From NCBI GenBank assembly GCA_021613335.1, contig JAJTWR010000365.1, positions 1,206,501-1,270,500 on the forward strand: a stretch of 64,000 nucleotides of DNA. Reading direction: 5' to 3'. The stretch comes from Whitmania pigra. Taxonomy: Eukaryota > Annelida > Clitellata > Hirudinida > Haemopidae. The notes under the pieces are model-generated. The model ran no database searches. It had not been told where the DNA came from and saw nothing but the letters and a program-made list of their open reading frames with translations. Made by a program: the position numbers and the translations under genes. Below are positions 23,307 to 41,120 of this stretch, in pieces; within the stretch, counting starts at the first letter, position 1; the number at the start of each line of letters is the position of its first letter.

Positions 23307-23698
23307 TGTGTAGGAAATTGTAACATTCCTTAATTAATCAGCTTATTACAAAATTAAATTTGTCAATATAATTTCCACACAAACGAATCTGGAAGTCTTG
23401 AAACTGAAATTGCTGTGCAAATCCAAAAACGTCGCTTATATAATTGAACGTATTTCCAGCATCGCATGGGCTTTTTGGGTGGATTGAGGTAGAACAATAA
23501 CACATTAAGCAAAATTTTGATTTATCATTATTTCAATATTTCTATTATTTCACCTGAAATTTACTTTGGTTTAATTGAAAGTGAAAAAACATCGTAAAAA
23601 TATAACAAATAAAGTAATTTAATATTAGTATTTAGCTTGATTTCCTTAATAATTTCTTATTCTATTGTGTTATATCTTAAAAGATTATAACTGATACT
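23307..23698 (-). promoter_or_regulatory. 5' flank of DEG/ENaC gene, duplicated upstream of the pseudogene
   Basis: Nearly the same as 18440-18832. It should hold the promoter of the channel gene. The duplication ends where the hAT remnant at 23705 begins. No specific element is identified. Confidence 0.45.
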
Positions 23699-23704
23699 TG
23701 TCAC

Positions 23705-24110
23705 CAGAGGTGGGTACTAACTAAAGTTTTTTAGTTAAACTTTAACTAAACTATCAACTAAAAATTTTTAGTTTAACTATTACAACTGTTTAGTTGCCAA
23801 CTAAAAAAAAATAGTTAAACTTTTCTTAACTATTTTCTGTCAGATTCCTGGCATATTTATTTCATCAAAATATCGATGTTACAAATTTTATTTCATATCA
23901 ATAAAAACGCAATTAGAAACCAAAATTTATGACATGATAACATTTAGACTGAAATTTCTTTTTGATAACAATCTTGATCGAAGAAAAATCAGCTTCGTTT
24001 GTTTCGTCTGCCAGTTTGCATCTACGAGCAGTCAACGCCTGTGCAGCTGCACTGTACAGTCTTTCAACAGCTGAACAGCAGAACTTGGATATATAAACCT
24101 TATTGGTTTG
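23705..24110 (-). mobile_element. hAT remnant (second family)
   Basis: Starts with CAGAGGTGGGTA, a typical hAT terminal sequence, followed by repeats of 'tagttaaac'. On the minus strand 24090-23990 reads AVERLYSAAAQALTARRCKL, the hAT dimerisation motif. No matching right end was found, so the element is truncated. Confidence 0.65.
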
Positions 24111-24534
24111 AAAAATTCAGAAAAGCTCAAATCTAATGTATGAAATAAAATTAGAACTGGACATAATATTGCTACAGACCCATTTATTCGGACCATTTAT
24201 TATTATTTATTTATGCATCTTGCAATGAAATTCTTACTATCTTGTTGGCCATCTTTTAATTTAACATCTGTGAAGTAAGTTTTTACTATCACAGTATTCA
24301 TTTTAATACTTATTGACCACTAACACGCCGCAATCGAAAAGAGAGTGAAAATAGCATAAACAATGGGTAGGTCAGTCCAAACCACAGATAACAAACAATA
24401 AGAAAACGTCATTGGGGGGGCAGGGGAGAAACGACCTCTCTTGGAAAAATCTGAAATGACGTCACTGGTATATAATCCAAATCTGAGTGCCAGCAACAAC
24501 CCATATGTCCACGTTTTATTTTTCATTTGACGAG

Positions 24535-25080
24535 ATAGCCATTGACGGATCTTAGCTTTCGCCCCCTCGGGATAGCTAAACATTAAGTATTTACTAATTT
24601 AAATAATTGCATTACATCCAATCTCAATCAACATATTATTTATCAAAATTGTTATATTGATGTGCTCAAGACCAGATTTACGTAGGATCTGGTGGCGGCT
24701 TAACCAAAAAATGGTTTTCTGGCTCATTGATGGGGGCCACCTTGACTACCTTTGAATCCAGGGCTATGTGCCACAAACATTTGCCTGGATGGAGAAGAGA
24801 CTCAAGTTGTTACACAACTTTCAAATAACAAATGTTCTACTATCGCCACCATCACAATGAAGAATACTGCGATAATGTGCTTCATCTAAGGCTATTTCTA
24901 GAAAATCAAAACAAATTACATAAAAAAAATTGAGAAAAGGTTCTTGTCTACTTCTTAACTAAATAAATAAAATTGATTTTATTAACAAAATAACACTAAT
25001 TGCAAATGAAATGCATTCATTAAAATTGCAAGAGGTGTAAAAATTAATCTAAATAATAATTTTACTTGGGGTTTTAAATT
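24535..25080 (-). mobile_element. Internally deleted (MITE-like) copy of the hAT-like element
   Basis: Matches both ends of 19202-21281 but lacks 1513 bp of it. The join is at CTAAG (24886-24890); in the long copy CTAAG stands at both edges of the missing part (19574-19578 and 21087-21091). It encodes nothing. Confidence 0.75.
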
Positions 25081-25662
25081 CAGGGATGTGCTATCACATT
25101 AATACAAATAATAAATTATTTCATTTTAATTTTTAATCGGACTAACAGTTTTAGAATATATGGGTATTTGTTATAGTAGGTCAAGTAGATATTCAGTTTT
25201 AGAATGGCAGAAACATGTTTATTATTGACTATACGTTAAAGTTCTATGGTTTCCAGGATAGAATATTGCATTACATTTTGAGCGAGTGTAACAACTAACC
25301 AATTTTTATTGGCAGAATGCTTAAAAGTTGAAATAATGAAGTAGTAAATGTTAATGTTATGTGTGCTTTTCATCAGCATTTGGTGGCATAGTAAAATGAA
25401 CAAAGCTAAATCAGAATCTGGTCATAGGTTAGAGCAGGGGTCTCAAACTCAAATTGCTCCGCGGGCCAAGTGATGACTTCTAAAGTTCCTCGAGGGCCGC
25501 ATAGCCAGAACTTGTTTAAAATGATAACAAGTCAATAAACAAGACAACGTAATAAGAACGTAGTGCTTTACAAACTTTCTAAAATCCATTTATTACAAAT
25601 GTAATGTAGTCAATTTATGTATCGTTTTTGGCGTATCTGTATTTGGTTAACTTAGGTTTCAG

Positions 25663-25995
25663 TCACTTTCTGTATTGACTGCTGACCTGGCAGCGTTTTG
25701 CGTCAACAAGGGCATCAATATTAGGCTTGATTTTGTGAGAAGAAACCAATCTCAGTGTTGCTTGCAAATGTTCATTAGTGAGCTGTGACCTCAGTACAGA
25801 CTTGTTAAATGGATGAGAAAAATTGTTCACATGCATATGTACTGCCAAACATTGCAAGAATCCTTGCAGTAGCAGAGAGTAACCTTGGAAATCTTTCTCG
25901 TGACTCTCGAAGGACTACGAATAAATAAGTAGGTAAGATTTTCTTCTGGTTAAGATGGCGCTTTTGCAAAAGTTCAAACACCGGCAATAGAACAA
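25663..25995 (-). pseudogene. C-terminal fragment of hAT transposase (GTF2IRD2-type)
   Basis: Two overlapping minus-strand frames give RLLSATARILAMFGSTYACE, QFFSSI, then RSQLTNEHLQATLRL and IDALVDAKRCQVSSQ. This is the hAT dimerisation domain of the type found in GTF2IRD2-like proteins. A frameshift separates the parts, and the upstream transposase is absent. Confidence 0.75.
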
Positions 25996-26027
25996 TTGAA
26001 AAATGTAATGTAAATTTTTATTAATAT

Positions 26028-26336
26028 TGAAATAACCCGGGGGTCCGCAAATAAGTAAGTTAACTAATAAGTTTATTAGAGCAGGTATTCAGTTAACGGA
26101 ACTGAATAATAGAAGTTAAGCGTTTAAGGAATTGAGGTACTTAAGGATGCAAATGGTTATTTGGGCTTCTAAGTTGACTCGATTCTCGTTGTTTGTCAGG
26201 TGATTATCGAGAATGCTTTTCTGTAGCAAAAATAGATCCCACGTGCCCGGAAAAGATGCCAAATATAATTAAGTATAAATTTAATTATATTAGCAATATA
26301 AACCTAATTAATTTCCAAAAATCTAAGTTTACAACA
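26028..26336 (-). repeat. LTR (3' LTR in element sense)
   Basis: 309 bp, from tgaaataaccc to tttacaaca on the plus strand; same sequence as 27561-27869. The inner side carries the purine tract AAGGAGGG (minus strand, about 26340-26347). Confidence 0.9.
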
Positions 26337-26347
26337 TTACACCCTCC

Positions 26348-27526
26348 TTAAATATGTTCGTCCCGAACAGACTGCTGCTCCCCGTGGTACTTCGCCAGTC
26401 TGCGAATGTGTGCCACCTTCATTTTTACTCTCGGGACACAATCTCTCACATGATGCCCATGTATCACCATTGTTTCAATGCGAGCCCGTCCTCCTCTGGT
26501 ATCTCTACTAAAACGCTTACTGAAAAAGATCAGCAAAACAACCAACAGCACTAAATGCTCGCCTCGAATCTCCGACGACCTCCGAAGGCCAGAAAGCCCG
26601 CCCTGGCTGAGAACTCCACAAATGAACTCCTCGGACATTGATCCAACCTTATTAACCACGTACTCACGACCGCCGAGTACCTCACCGTCAACATCTCCCC
26701 TCTCAGTTACAATGACATCCGCAGCTCCAACCTCCACGATATCCACAGCTGAATCGAATTCGGAAACTCCCAACCCCAGTTCCTCCACTGATTCCTCAAC
26801 TCGAGGAGGCTCCACTTTGGTCTCTCCCAAAGTCCCCCCTTCAATTATTTCTTCGGTTCTCTCCACAACCGATACCAACGAGGCAATCGTGCACGGAATT
26901 GGCTCATCGGGCACTGGCGCGACTTCTCTGGAGTTTGCGAAACTTTCCCTCAGCTCACCTTTGTCCTTATTCTCAACATTTATTGGGAGCTCCACTATTG
27001 GACTGTCCCCGTCAACTACCAAACTGGCCTCACTCACCTCAGCAAAGGTCTCCTCAGCACCGTTCTCCTCACCCAGCTCTTCCCTCAGCTCCATTCCCGA
27101 TTCCTCACTCCATGGAAGAAACACTTCGCTTTCCAAAGTTCTTCCATCTACAATTTCCTCGGTCTCCTTCTCAACCGAAACCAGTGTGGCAATCGGGTAC
27201 ACTGCTGAGGCCCCAGCTGGCATGATGTTTATGGTGCTTGATGGAGTCTCCTCCGGTTGGTAGCTAGTGGAGGCCTTGTTGGAGAAAACCTCAGTTACTT
27301 TTTCCATCTTTTCTTCAAAGCTTTGCATCATTTTATTTATATTTCCCATCACCCATTTCAGACCCGGATCAACAAACATATAAGCTTCTGGATCCTCACC
27401 CTGGTCTACTATCCACGACAGCAGGCGATCCTGCAATTCTTCCCTGGAGCCTTTCGAATCCATTTGCCTCAACTTAAGCTCACGTCTCATTCCAGCAAAA
27501 GTTAAATCTTCTAAGACCTTGCTCAT
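26348..27526 (-). CDS. SAP-domain, single-membrane-segment protein carried by LTR element (392 aa)
   Basis: Intact single frame starting 34 nt inside the 5' LTR junction. Residues 3-37 form a SAP domain (KVLEDLTFAGMRRELKLRQM, then SREELQDRLLSWI), known for binding AT-rich or structured DNA. The middle (about 80-300) is acidic and low-complexity and holds an internal duplication: LVSVEKETEEIVDGRTLE and LVSVVERTEEIIEGGTLG begin two related modules. Near residues 322-340 comes a hydrophobic run (HLVLLVVLLIFFSKRF), then a basic tail with HGHHVRDCVP. The older copy at 3043-4018 has one module only. Position is that of a gag gene, but no gag fold or zinc knuckle is recognised. The function is unknown; a DNA-tethering or membrane-tethering structural protein is a guess. 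Confidence 0.8.
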   Translation of the reverse strand: MSKVLEDLTFAGMRRELKLRQMDSKGSREELQDRLLSWIVDQGEDPEAYMFVDPGLKWVMGNINKMMQSFEEKMEKVTEVFSNKASTSYQPEETPSSTINIMPAGASAVYPIATLVSVEKETEEIVDGRTLESEVFLPWSEESGMELREELGEENGAEETFAEVSEASLVVDGDSPIVELPINVENKDKGELRESFANSREVAPVPDEPIPCTIASLVSVVERTEEIIEGGTLGETKVEPPRVEESVEELGLGVSEFDSAVDIVEVGAADVIVTERGDVDGEVLGGREYVVNKVGSMSEEFICGVLSQGGLSGLRRSSEIRGEHLVLLVVLLIFFSKRFSRDTRGGRARIETMVIHGHHVRDCVPRVKMKVAHIRRLAKYHGEQQSVRDEHI

Positions 27527-27541
27527 GACTTACTTTTTGGG

Positions 27542-27559
27542 ATCCCACTCCTGACACCA
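27542..27559 (-). promoter_or_regulatory. Primer-binding site, tRNA-Leu type
   Basis: TGGTGTCAGGAGTGGGAT on the minus strand, one base inside the LTR. Same tRNA-Leu acceptor complement as in the older copy. Confidence 0.85.
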
Positions 27560-27560
27560 A

Positions 27561-27869
27561 TGAAATAACCCGGGGGTCCGCAAATAAGTAAGTTAACTAA
27601 TAAGTTTATTAGAGCAGGTATTCAGTTAACGGAACTGAATAATAGAAGTTAAGCGTTTAAGGAATTGAGGTACTTAAGGATGCAAATGGTTATTTGGGCT
27701 TCTAAGTTGACTCGATTCTCGTTGTTTGTCAGGTGATTATCGAGAATGCTTTTCTGTAGCAAAAATAGATCCCACGTGCCCGGAAAAGATGCCAAATATA
27801 ATTAAGTATAAATTTAATTATATTAGCAATATAAACCTAATTAATTTCCAAAAATCTAAGTTTACAACA
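27561..27869 (-). repeat. LTR (5' LTR in element sense)
   Basis: 309 bp, same sequence as 26028-26336; contains the element's presumed promoter. Confidence 0.9.
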
Positions 27870-27989
27870 ATATGTATTCGTCGCGGGCCGGGTGTTTGAG
27901 ACCCCTGGGCTAGAGCAATACTGGGTGTAAGGCCATTATTTAAGAACTACCAATTTCTTAAGCAGGTCAGTAACTAAAATAGAGATTGT

Positions 27990-28201
27990 GACCAGTATCA
28001 TTGTTGAATTATCAATCAGAAACATGTTTACTTTATGGCATCCCGGATCCTCATTTGGCAGCCACATTGATCCTCAATCTGGTGCACAATCGTCAGGTAC
28101 ATTGTCCAGAAGTTCTACGCCAAATGATGAAGCTCGCCACTTTTTAAAGAAATACTTTGATGATGGCCTGTCGCCAGTATCAGCAATTACCCAGCATCGA
28201 T
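27990..28201 (+). CDS. Unrecognised exon-like frame
   Basis: The plus strand reads WHPGSSFGSHIDPQSGAQSS, then LSRSSTPNDEARHFLKKYFD and DGLSPVSAITQHR, ending at a good donor (GT at about 28202). The composition looks like real protein, not repeat. I do not recognise the family and cannot link it to a start. Further frames downstream (28310-28430, FQELQEGFHRALVHSTPYQL; 28460-28600, QIRNFSFQFPVTIGKLLQEL) may be other exons or remains of the same gene. Confidence 0.35.
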
Positions 28202-28831
28202 GTAAATCAATTTAATGATAGTAATTAAATTTGACTTAACTTGTTAATTAATGATGCTATGCATTGGTCTGCATTGAATTACCTCACTAAGCGAGACTTT
28301 CATGAACTTTCTATTGAAGCAGTTGTTTCAGGAATTACAAGAAGGATTTCACAGAGCGCTTGTTCACAGCACCCCATATCAGCTTCCAATATTTTGGTCA
28401 ATGGGTTTCGTCTGCTTTGCATTTATGCAAATTAACCGCAATTAACCAAAGACGTTATGAAAGATGTAAAAGTCCAAATCCGCAATTTCAGCTTTCAATT
28501 TCCAGTTACAATTGGAAAGTTACTACAAGAACTTGTGACTTCTTTGTCTTGTAGACCACTGATGGAAAAGTCTCAAATCGACTTGCAAGTAACATAACCT
28601 CAATCTGTTTTTCATTAAATCTTTCTCAAATTTCTTGATGACACTTTCGTAACACCTCTTTATAACTGCTAAGGTACTCTTTACACTTTCATCTTCAATC
28701 TAATTGGCTTCCGTTTCTATCTCAATTATATTGCATTTAATATTTTTTTTTGCAAGCTATCTTTAAACTGAAAGTAATTTTGGTATCTATGATAATCCAA
28801 AAAATAATAAATTATATGCTCAAATTACTCT

Positions 28832-29071
28832 ATGAATTTATTTGAGGTTAACTTTTATTTTCGAGAGAAGGGGGCCCTAGGTATGCTTGAAATAAACCCT
28901 GATTCGAACAACGTGGAGGGTATTAATTTGATGACAACTGATTTAGGTGATCCAATTCAGGTGGAGTTCTGTTCTGATTCCGTTGATGGACTGGCCCATG
29001 AAAACACAAAAGAATCAATTTGCAAATTGCTTTGCTCTGAAATGCAATTAACCTCCAACAACAAACTTTAA
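28832..29071 (+). CDS. Unrecognised frame, partly repeated at 21353
   Basis: The frame reads GMLEINPDSNNVEGINLMTT, then DPIQVEFCSDSVDGLA and a stop. An acceptor-like gag precedes the first codons. The second half plus about 180 bp downstream recurs at 21353-21620. It could be the last exon of the gene suggested by 27990-28600, or part of an unknown repeat. No known domain. Confidence 0.3.
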   Translation: MNLFEVNFYFREKGALGMLEINPDSNNVEGINLMTTDLGDPIQVEFCSDSVDGLAHENTKESICKLLCSEMQLTSNNKL

Positions 29072-29306
29072 TGTTTTATCGATTGTGTGTGGCATTTCAA
29101 AGGTTTTTGATGTCACTGTCTATGTCATCTCAATCCACAGTCTAAGTGAATTTGTTTTTGTTGTTTGATTTTATTATTTGATGAAATATCAAAAATAAGT
29201 CGATTGTGGAGTATCGCATGGCTTTTTTTATCTTTTATAACAAAAAAGTAAAGGACGAGGTTTTCTATCTCATCAATTTTCTCCCAAATAAACATTGCTC
29301 TTTCGA

Positions 29307-29542
29307 TCCAATACCAACGTGGCTTTAAAAAAGGCCGCTCCCAATCTTGCTTCGTTTCTCGTCAAATTGATTAATAATTCGCTCAGCGATAATGTGTTTC
29401 GTCAACCTTTTAAGACATCTTACATAACTCGCAGCAGTCGTCACCTCTTTAGTTTTTTTCAAGCTCGACTACTGGAACTCAGCTCTGGTCCGGATACCCA
29501 AAATTCTAATTCGTCGCCTACAATCTGTCGTCAGTGCAGCTA
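29307..29542 (+). mobile_element. LINE reverse-transcriptase scrap
   Basis: The plus-strand frame contains FLVKLINNSLSDNVFRQPFK, similar to the start of CR1/Jockey-type reverse transcriptase domains (the 'iN.SL..g.fP..fK.a.v.P' region), then loses similarity. A short degenerate fragment. Confidence 0.45.
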
Positions 29543-30531
29543 AAAAAAGAAGAAAGCCAAATCAGTATCTGGTCCTAGGTTAGAGTTTCTCAATACTGGT
29601 TGTAAGGCCATTATTTCATGCAAAATATGTGTAAAGAGAGACGCATGTAAGAACGATCCATTTCTTAAGCAGGCCAGTAATTAAAGTACAGATTGTGTCC
29701 AGTATCATTATAGACCAAACCAACTTGCAACGCAGACATGGGACAAGTCCAAATACGAGTACAAGTACTTTATACTTATGAGCTATGAACAAGTACATCA
29801 CTAATTTATCTCCGTTGCCCAAACTCCATAAAGCGATTGTTTAATGTTCAACTTTATTTGTTCGATGTCACATCTTGTCACACTTGTTACTTGAATCAAC
29901 GGAGGCCAAGAAATAGTTCAAGTTTAATAGTCATTTTATAATATTTTAATAGTGAGTTTTCACAGCCCGCCAAATATCATTGTATGTACAGATTGCAAGG
30001 AAAAAACAAAGCAATTTTCTAATGGCGAGTAACTATTTTAAGTTTTTCTAATACTTTTAAAGATACGAAAAAATGTATTATTGACGCAAACAATAAAATA
30101 TCATAAAGTGTTGTGAAATAAACAAAAAAAATAATAATTAACGATCAGAAAATAATGTGATAAAACTGACGATGATGAAATACAAGAATGTGATTGAAAT
30201 GTTACAAAAACAAAATTCGTGGCACAAAGCTGCTGAAGACAACACAACTGATCGGTCTTGTTGTTGCTGTTGTTGCCGTATTTTGTTGTCGAGTGGATAT
30301 TCCTGAAGAATTCGAATAATTAGTAAAAGGGTGTTCCTAATAGTGATTGTAGTACTTAAAATCTCAGACTCCAATAACCATAAATGATGATAATGATGCC
30401 GGATAGATGTTGTTAACTAAATTATTGCTCATAAAATGTTACAATAAAAGTAATTTATCCGAATAAAGTTTGCTTATGGAAAACAATATTAAGCACTAAA
30501 ACGATTAAAAACAAATTAAAATTTATTGTTT
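29543..30531. other. Intergenic, includes short CAG/CAA run
   Basis: No gene recognised. A short glutamine-codon-like run (about 30258-30280) makes an open minus-strand frame without other protein features. Confidence 0.4.
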
Positions 30532-38447
<7,916 letters not shown>

Positions 38448-41120
38448 TTCTCCTCGAAATTCTTCAACACTTAACTTTAATTTCAAATTAATTAATTTTT
38501 TAAACCATTGTTAAATTATTCGCTTGCAACTTCTAACGATCTTTTCAACGTCACAAGCTACAACTAGTTTATTAATTAATTAATTAATTTATTATTAGTA
38601 TAAAAGATTACAGCAATATCGATTTACTATATGTTTACTACAGCGCGGCTAAAGTGAACTGACGGTAAGAATAAATGACAGAGGAAGCTGCGTGTGGGCT
38701 TTTAACATGAGAAGCAGTGAGCGGTGCGTGGAGTTTAAACCTTATTAGCGCCTTGAATCAACCTGTTTCTTTCAAATAAAAGAAAAAGATTTCAAAAATA
38801 AAGTTTAAAACAGATTTTTAAAAAGTATTTGGACAAACTAGAAACATGCAACATAATTGATGTTTGTTTTTTAATTATTTTTAATTTATTTATTTGCTAC
38901 GAAAGGAATTCCATTAATTTGTTCAAGGAATCACATTCGTATTTTCTTTTACTTCAAAGCGTGCTCTCTATTTGACATTTAAAGAAATTATGTGTTAAAA
39001 TATGGTTTGTAATTGACAGGTTTTTAACAGCAACAACTCTTGAAAAGTATTATTTTTATTTACAATTAATAAAGAAATTGATCTTTTTTTAAAAAAATAT
39101 ATTAACAGTTTTAAAAGTAGAATTAAGAAGTAGAATTGGGATTGGTGCAAATACGAAACCTGCTTTGAATAAATTCTCGATCAAAGTGAATGCCGATTTG
39201 AGCCAAAACAACAATAACAACAACAAAGACAACAACAATACTTGAACGATAAAAGGAAATTACTTGCTGACGCCAGATCAATTAAAATCCAATCGAAGAC
39301 GTAATTGAGAACATTTCACTTCACGATGTCAGCATAGCCTTATTAAAACATCAATTTATTACAGCATTAATATATTGCAACATTAATTAACATAATATCA
39401 ATTGTTGAAGCATTAACCATTTCAATATTAAATTAATTATTTCAAGGAGACAAATATTACTAACATTTCCATTGATATTGATAATTATAATATCTACAAA
39501 TTGTAGATATTTAAATTTCTATTTTATTCAATTAAAATTTGTTTTATAATTAAATTTTGTTATTTTGATTGTTATTTTAAGAATTTCAAAATTAATTTAT
39601 AAACTGAATTGAAAGGACATAAAATGTTTTTAAATGGAAAATGACTCATCTTACGCAGATAACCTGAAGGTTTTTGTCAGTCACGTAAACGAGTTGCGAC
39701 TGTGGTTCAATTTAGAAAATTGTTCTTGCAACAGATGTCGCTAACATCCAAATAATAACTTAACTAATAATAACTATCCGATAAATAAAATAAATAACAA
39801 AAATTATGAAACAATTATATATCTTACTAGAAGAAGCACCTGAATTTAAGAATTCGCAAAAAAGCTGATGAACTTGAGGTGTTGTCAGTTGAGGAAGATG
39901 ATTTTACCTTCGTTATTGATTCGTCATTATTTCGTTGACATCTGTATTATTCACTCTACGTCTACAAATAAACAGAGACGCAGACACATGGCTACAAGTT
40001 CTAAATAAGATGTCCAGATAGCGTGATATCTTTCACTTATGGCTAACTTTTGAGATGACACAAAGTTTCTTTCTTTTAATTAAGCTGCGTTTAAGTTTTG
40101 TTTCGATTTGTTTTGTTTGGCTCAAGAAAGGATTTAATAGATAAAACAAAATCATATGCTTTTATTATTCTTTTATTTATCACGACTTAAATTTTCTTGA
40201 AAAAAATGTTCATCGATTCTTGCAATTTATAGATTTATAGATGCAATTTTTAAGTCATAACTTGGAATCATGCATATAATTTAAGCAAATTTTCAAGCAA
40301 AACGGCAAAACGTTGACCTCAAAACCGATTTGATGAAGAAAAACATACTTTCAACCATTTACCAACTTAATCGCAACCAAGCGAATGACAATGATTTTAA
40401 AAATTAAAATTTTGAAAATGAAAATAATTTATGTATGTAATAATCAATACATGTGTTCATAACAACTCAGGTGGGAAAGATATCACAAGCGTTTGTTCAG
40501 CCATATAAAACTTTGAATCGATTGTGGGGCAATTAAGCAATAATGGAAACTCTAAACGTTGAGCACAGTTATGTACGATACGAAAATTGGAAATCTGTGA
40601 TAGCAATTCTTACTCCACAATAAGCTAGAGAATATTCACTATACTTTTATTCACGTCATTTCAGAAATTTAAATGCCACCAAAATGACATCAATGGTGTG
40701 GGTTTTTACGATCTCTTCCTCTCATTACCACTTGACTTTATGTTTTGAGAACTTTCAAAAACATTATCCAAGCGACCGCAGACCAAATTTTGATGGAATT
40801 TGAAAGACAGATTATTGGAACAGCACTTGTTACTGCATGTGATTAATGATAATCAATTATTGAAGACGGAAATTATGAATTACATATATATATATTAAAT
40901 ATTAAATTTATTTTGTCAAATGAAACTCGCCACTAAGAGGTGTTCTGCTTTTTCAATTACAAGTTTACATTTTTTTTAGAATGTGTGATAAAAACAATTA
41001 AAGTTTATCAGATTGAGTTAATAAAAAAAATGTAGTTGAAAATGTAATTTCCTATAAATGGCAAGATTATTTTAACAAAACATAATTCAAAGAAAATAAT
41101 GAGCCATGACATTGTTAATA
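38448..41120. other. Intergenic, AT-rich
   Basis: Upstream of the five-exon gene (-) and downstream of the propeller-family gene at 41121 (-). No exon, TE signature or long repeat recognised. Confidence 0.4.

Larger units (their letters stand above)
26028..27869 (-). mobile_element. Young non-autonomous LTR element with intact SAP-domain ORF
   Basis: LTRs of 309 bp (26028-26336, 27561-27869) flank 1.22 kb of internal sequence. The two LTRs read as identical by eye, so the insertion is recent. The target duplication is ATAT (26024-26027, 27870-27873). On the minus strand the order is 5' LTR, tRNA-Leu primer site, one 393-codon frame, short purine tract (AAGGAGGG), 3' LTR. No gag-type zinc knuckle, protease, reverse transcriptase or integrase is encoded, so mobility must depend on another element. 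Same family as 2674-4434, and nested in the hAT element at 25435. Confidence 0.9.
25427..27915 (-). mobile_element. hAT element with 8-bp target duplication, split by an LTR element
   Basis: Left end CAGGGGTCTCAAACTC at 25435 and right end GTGTTTGAGACCCCTG ending at 27907 are inverted copies. They are flanked by ggttagag (25427-25434) and ggctagag (27908-27915), an 8-bp duplication with one mismatch, as hAT elements make. Without the nested LTR element (26028-27869) it is only about 0.63 kb, so it is non-autonomous. Confidence 0.85.

Noticed and set aside
26478..27263. 261-codon Ser/Thr/Pro-rich plus-strand frame
   Set aside because: Antisense of the acidic SAP-element frame; the same pattern appears opposite the older copy (3333-3641).
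30138..30374. 78-codon minus-strand frame with a Gln run
   Set aside because: A short CAG/CAA repeat with no other support; lies beyond the stop of the five-exon gene.
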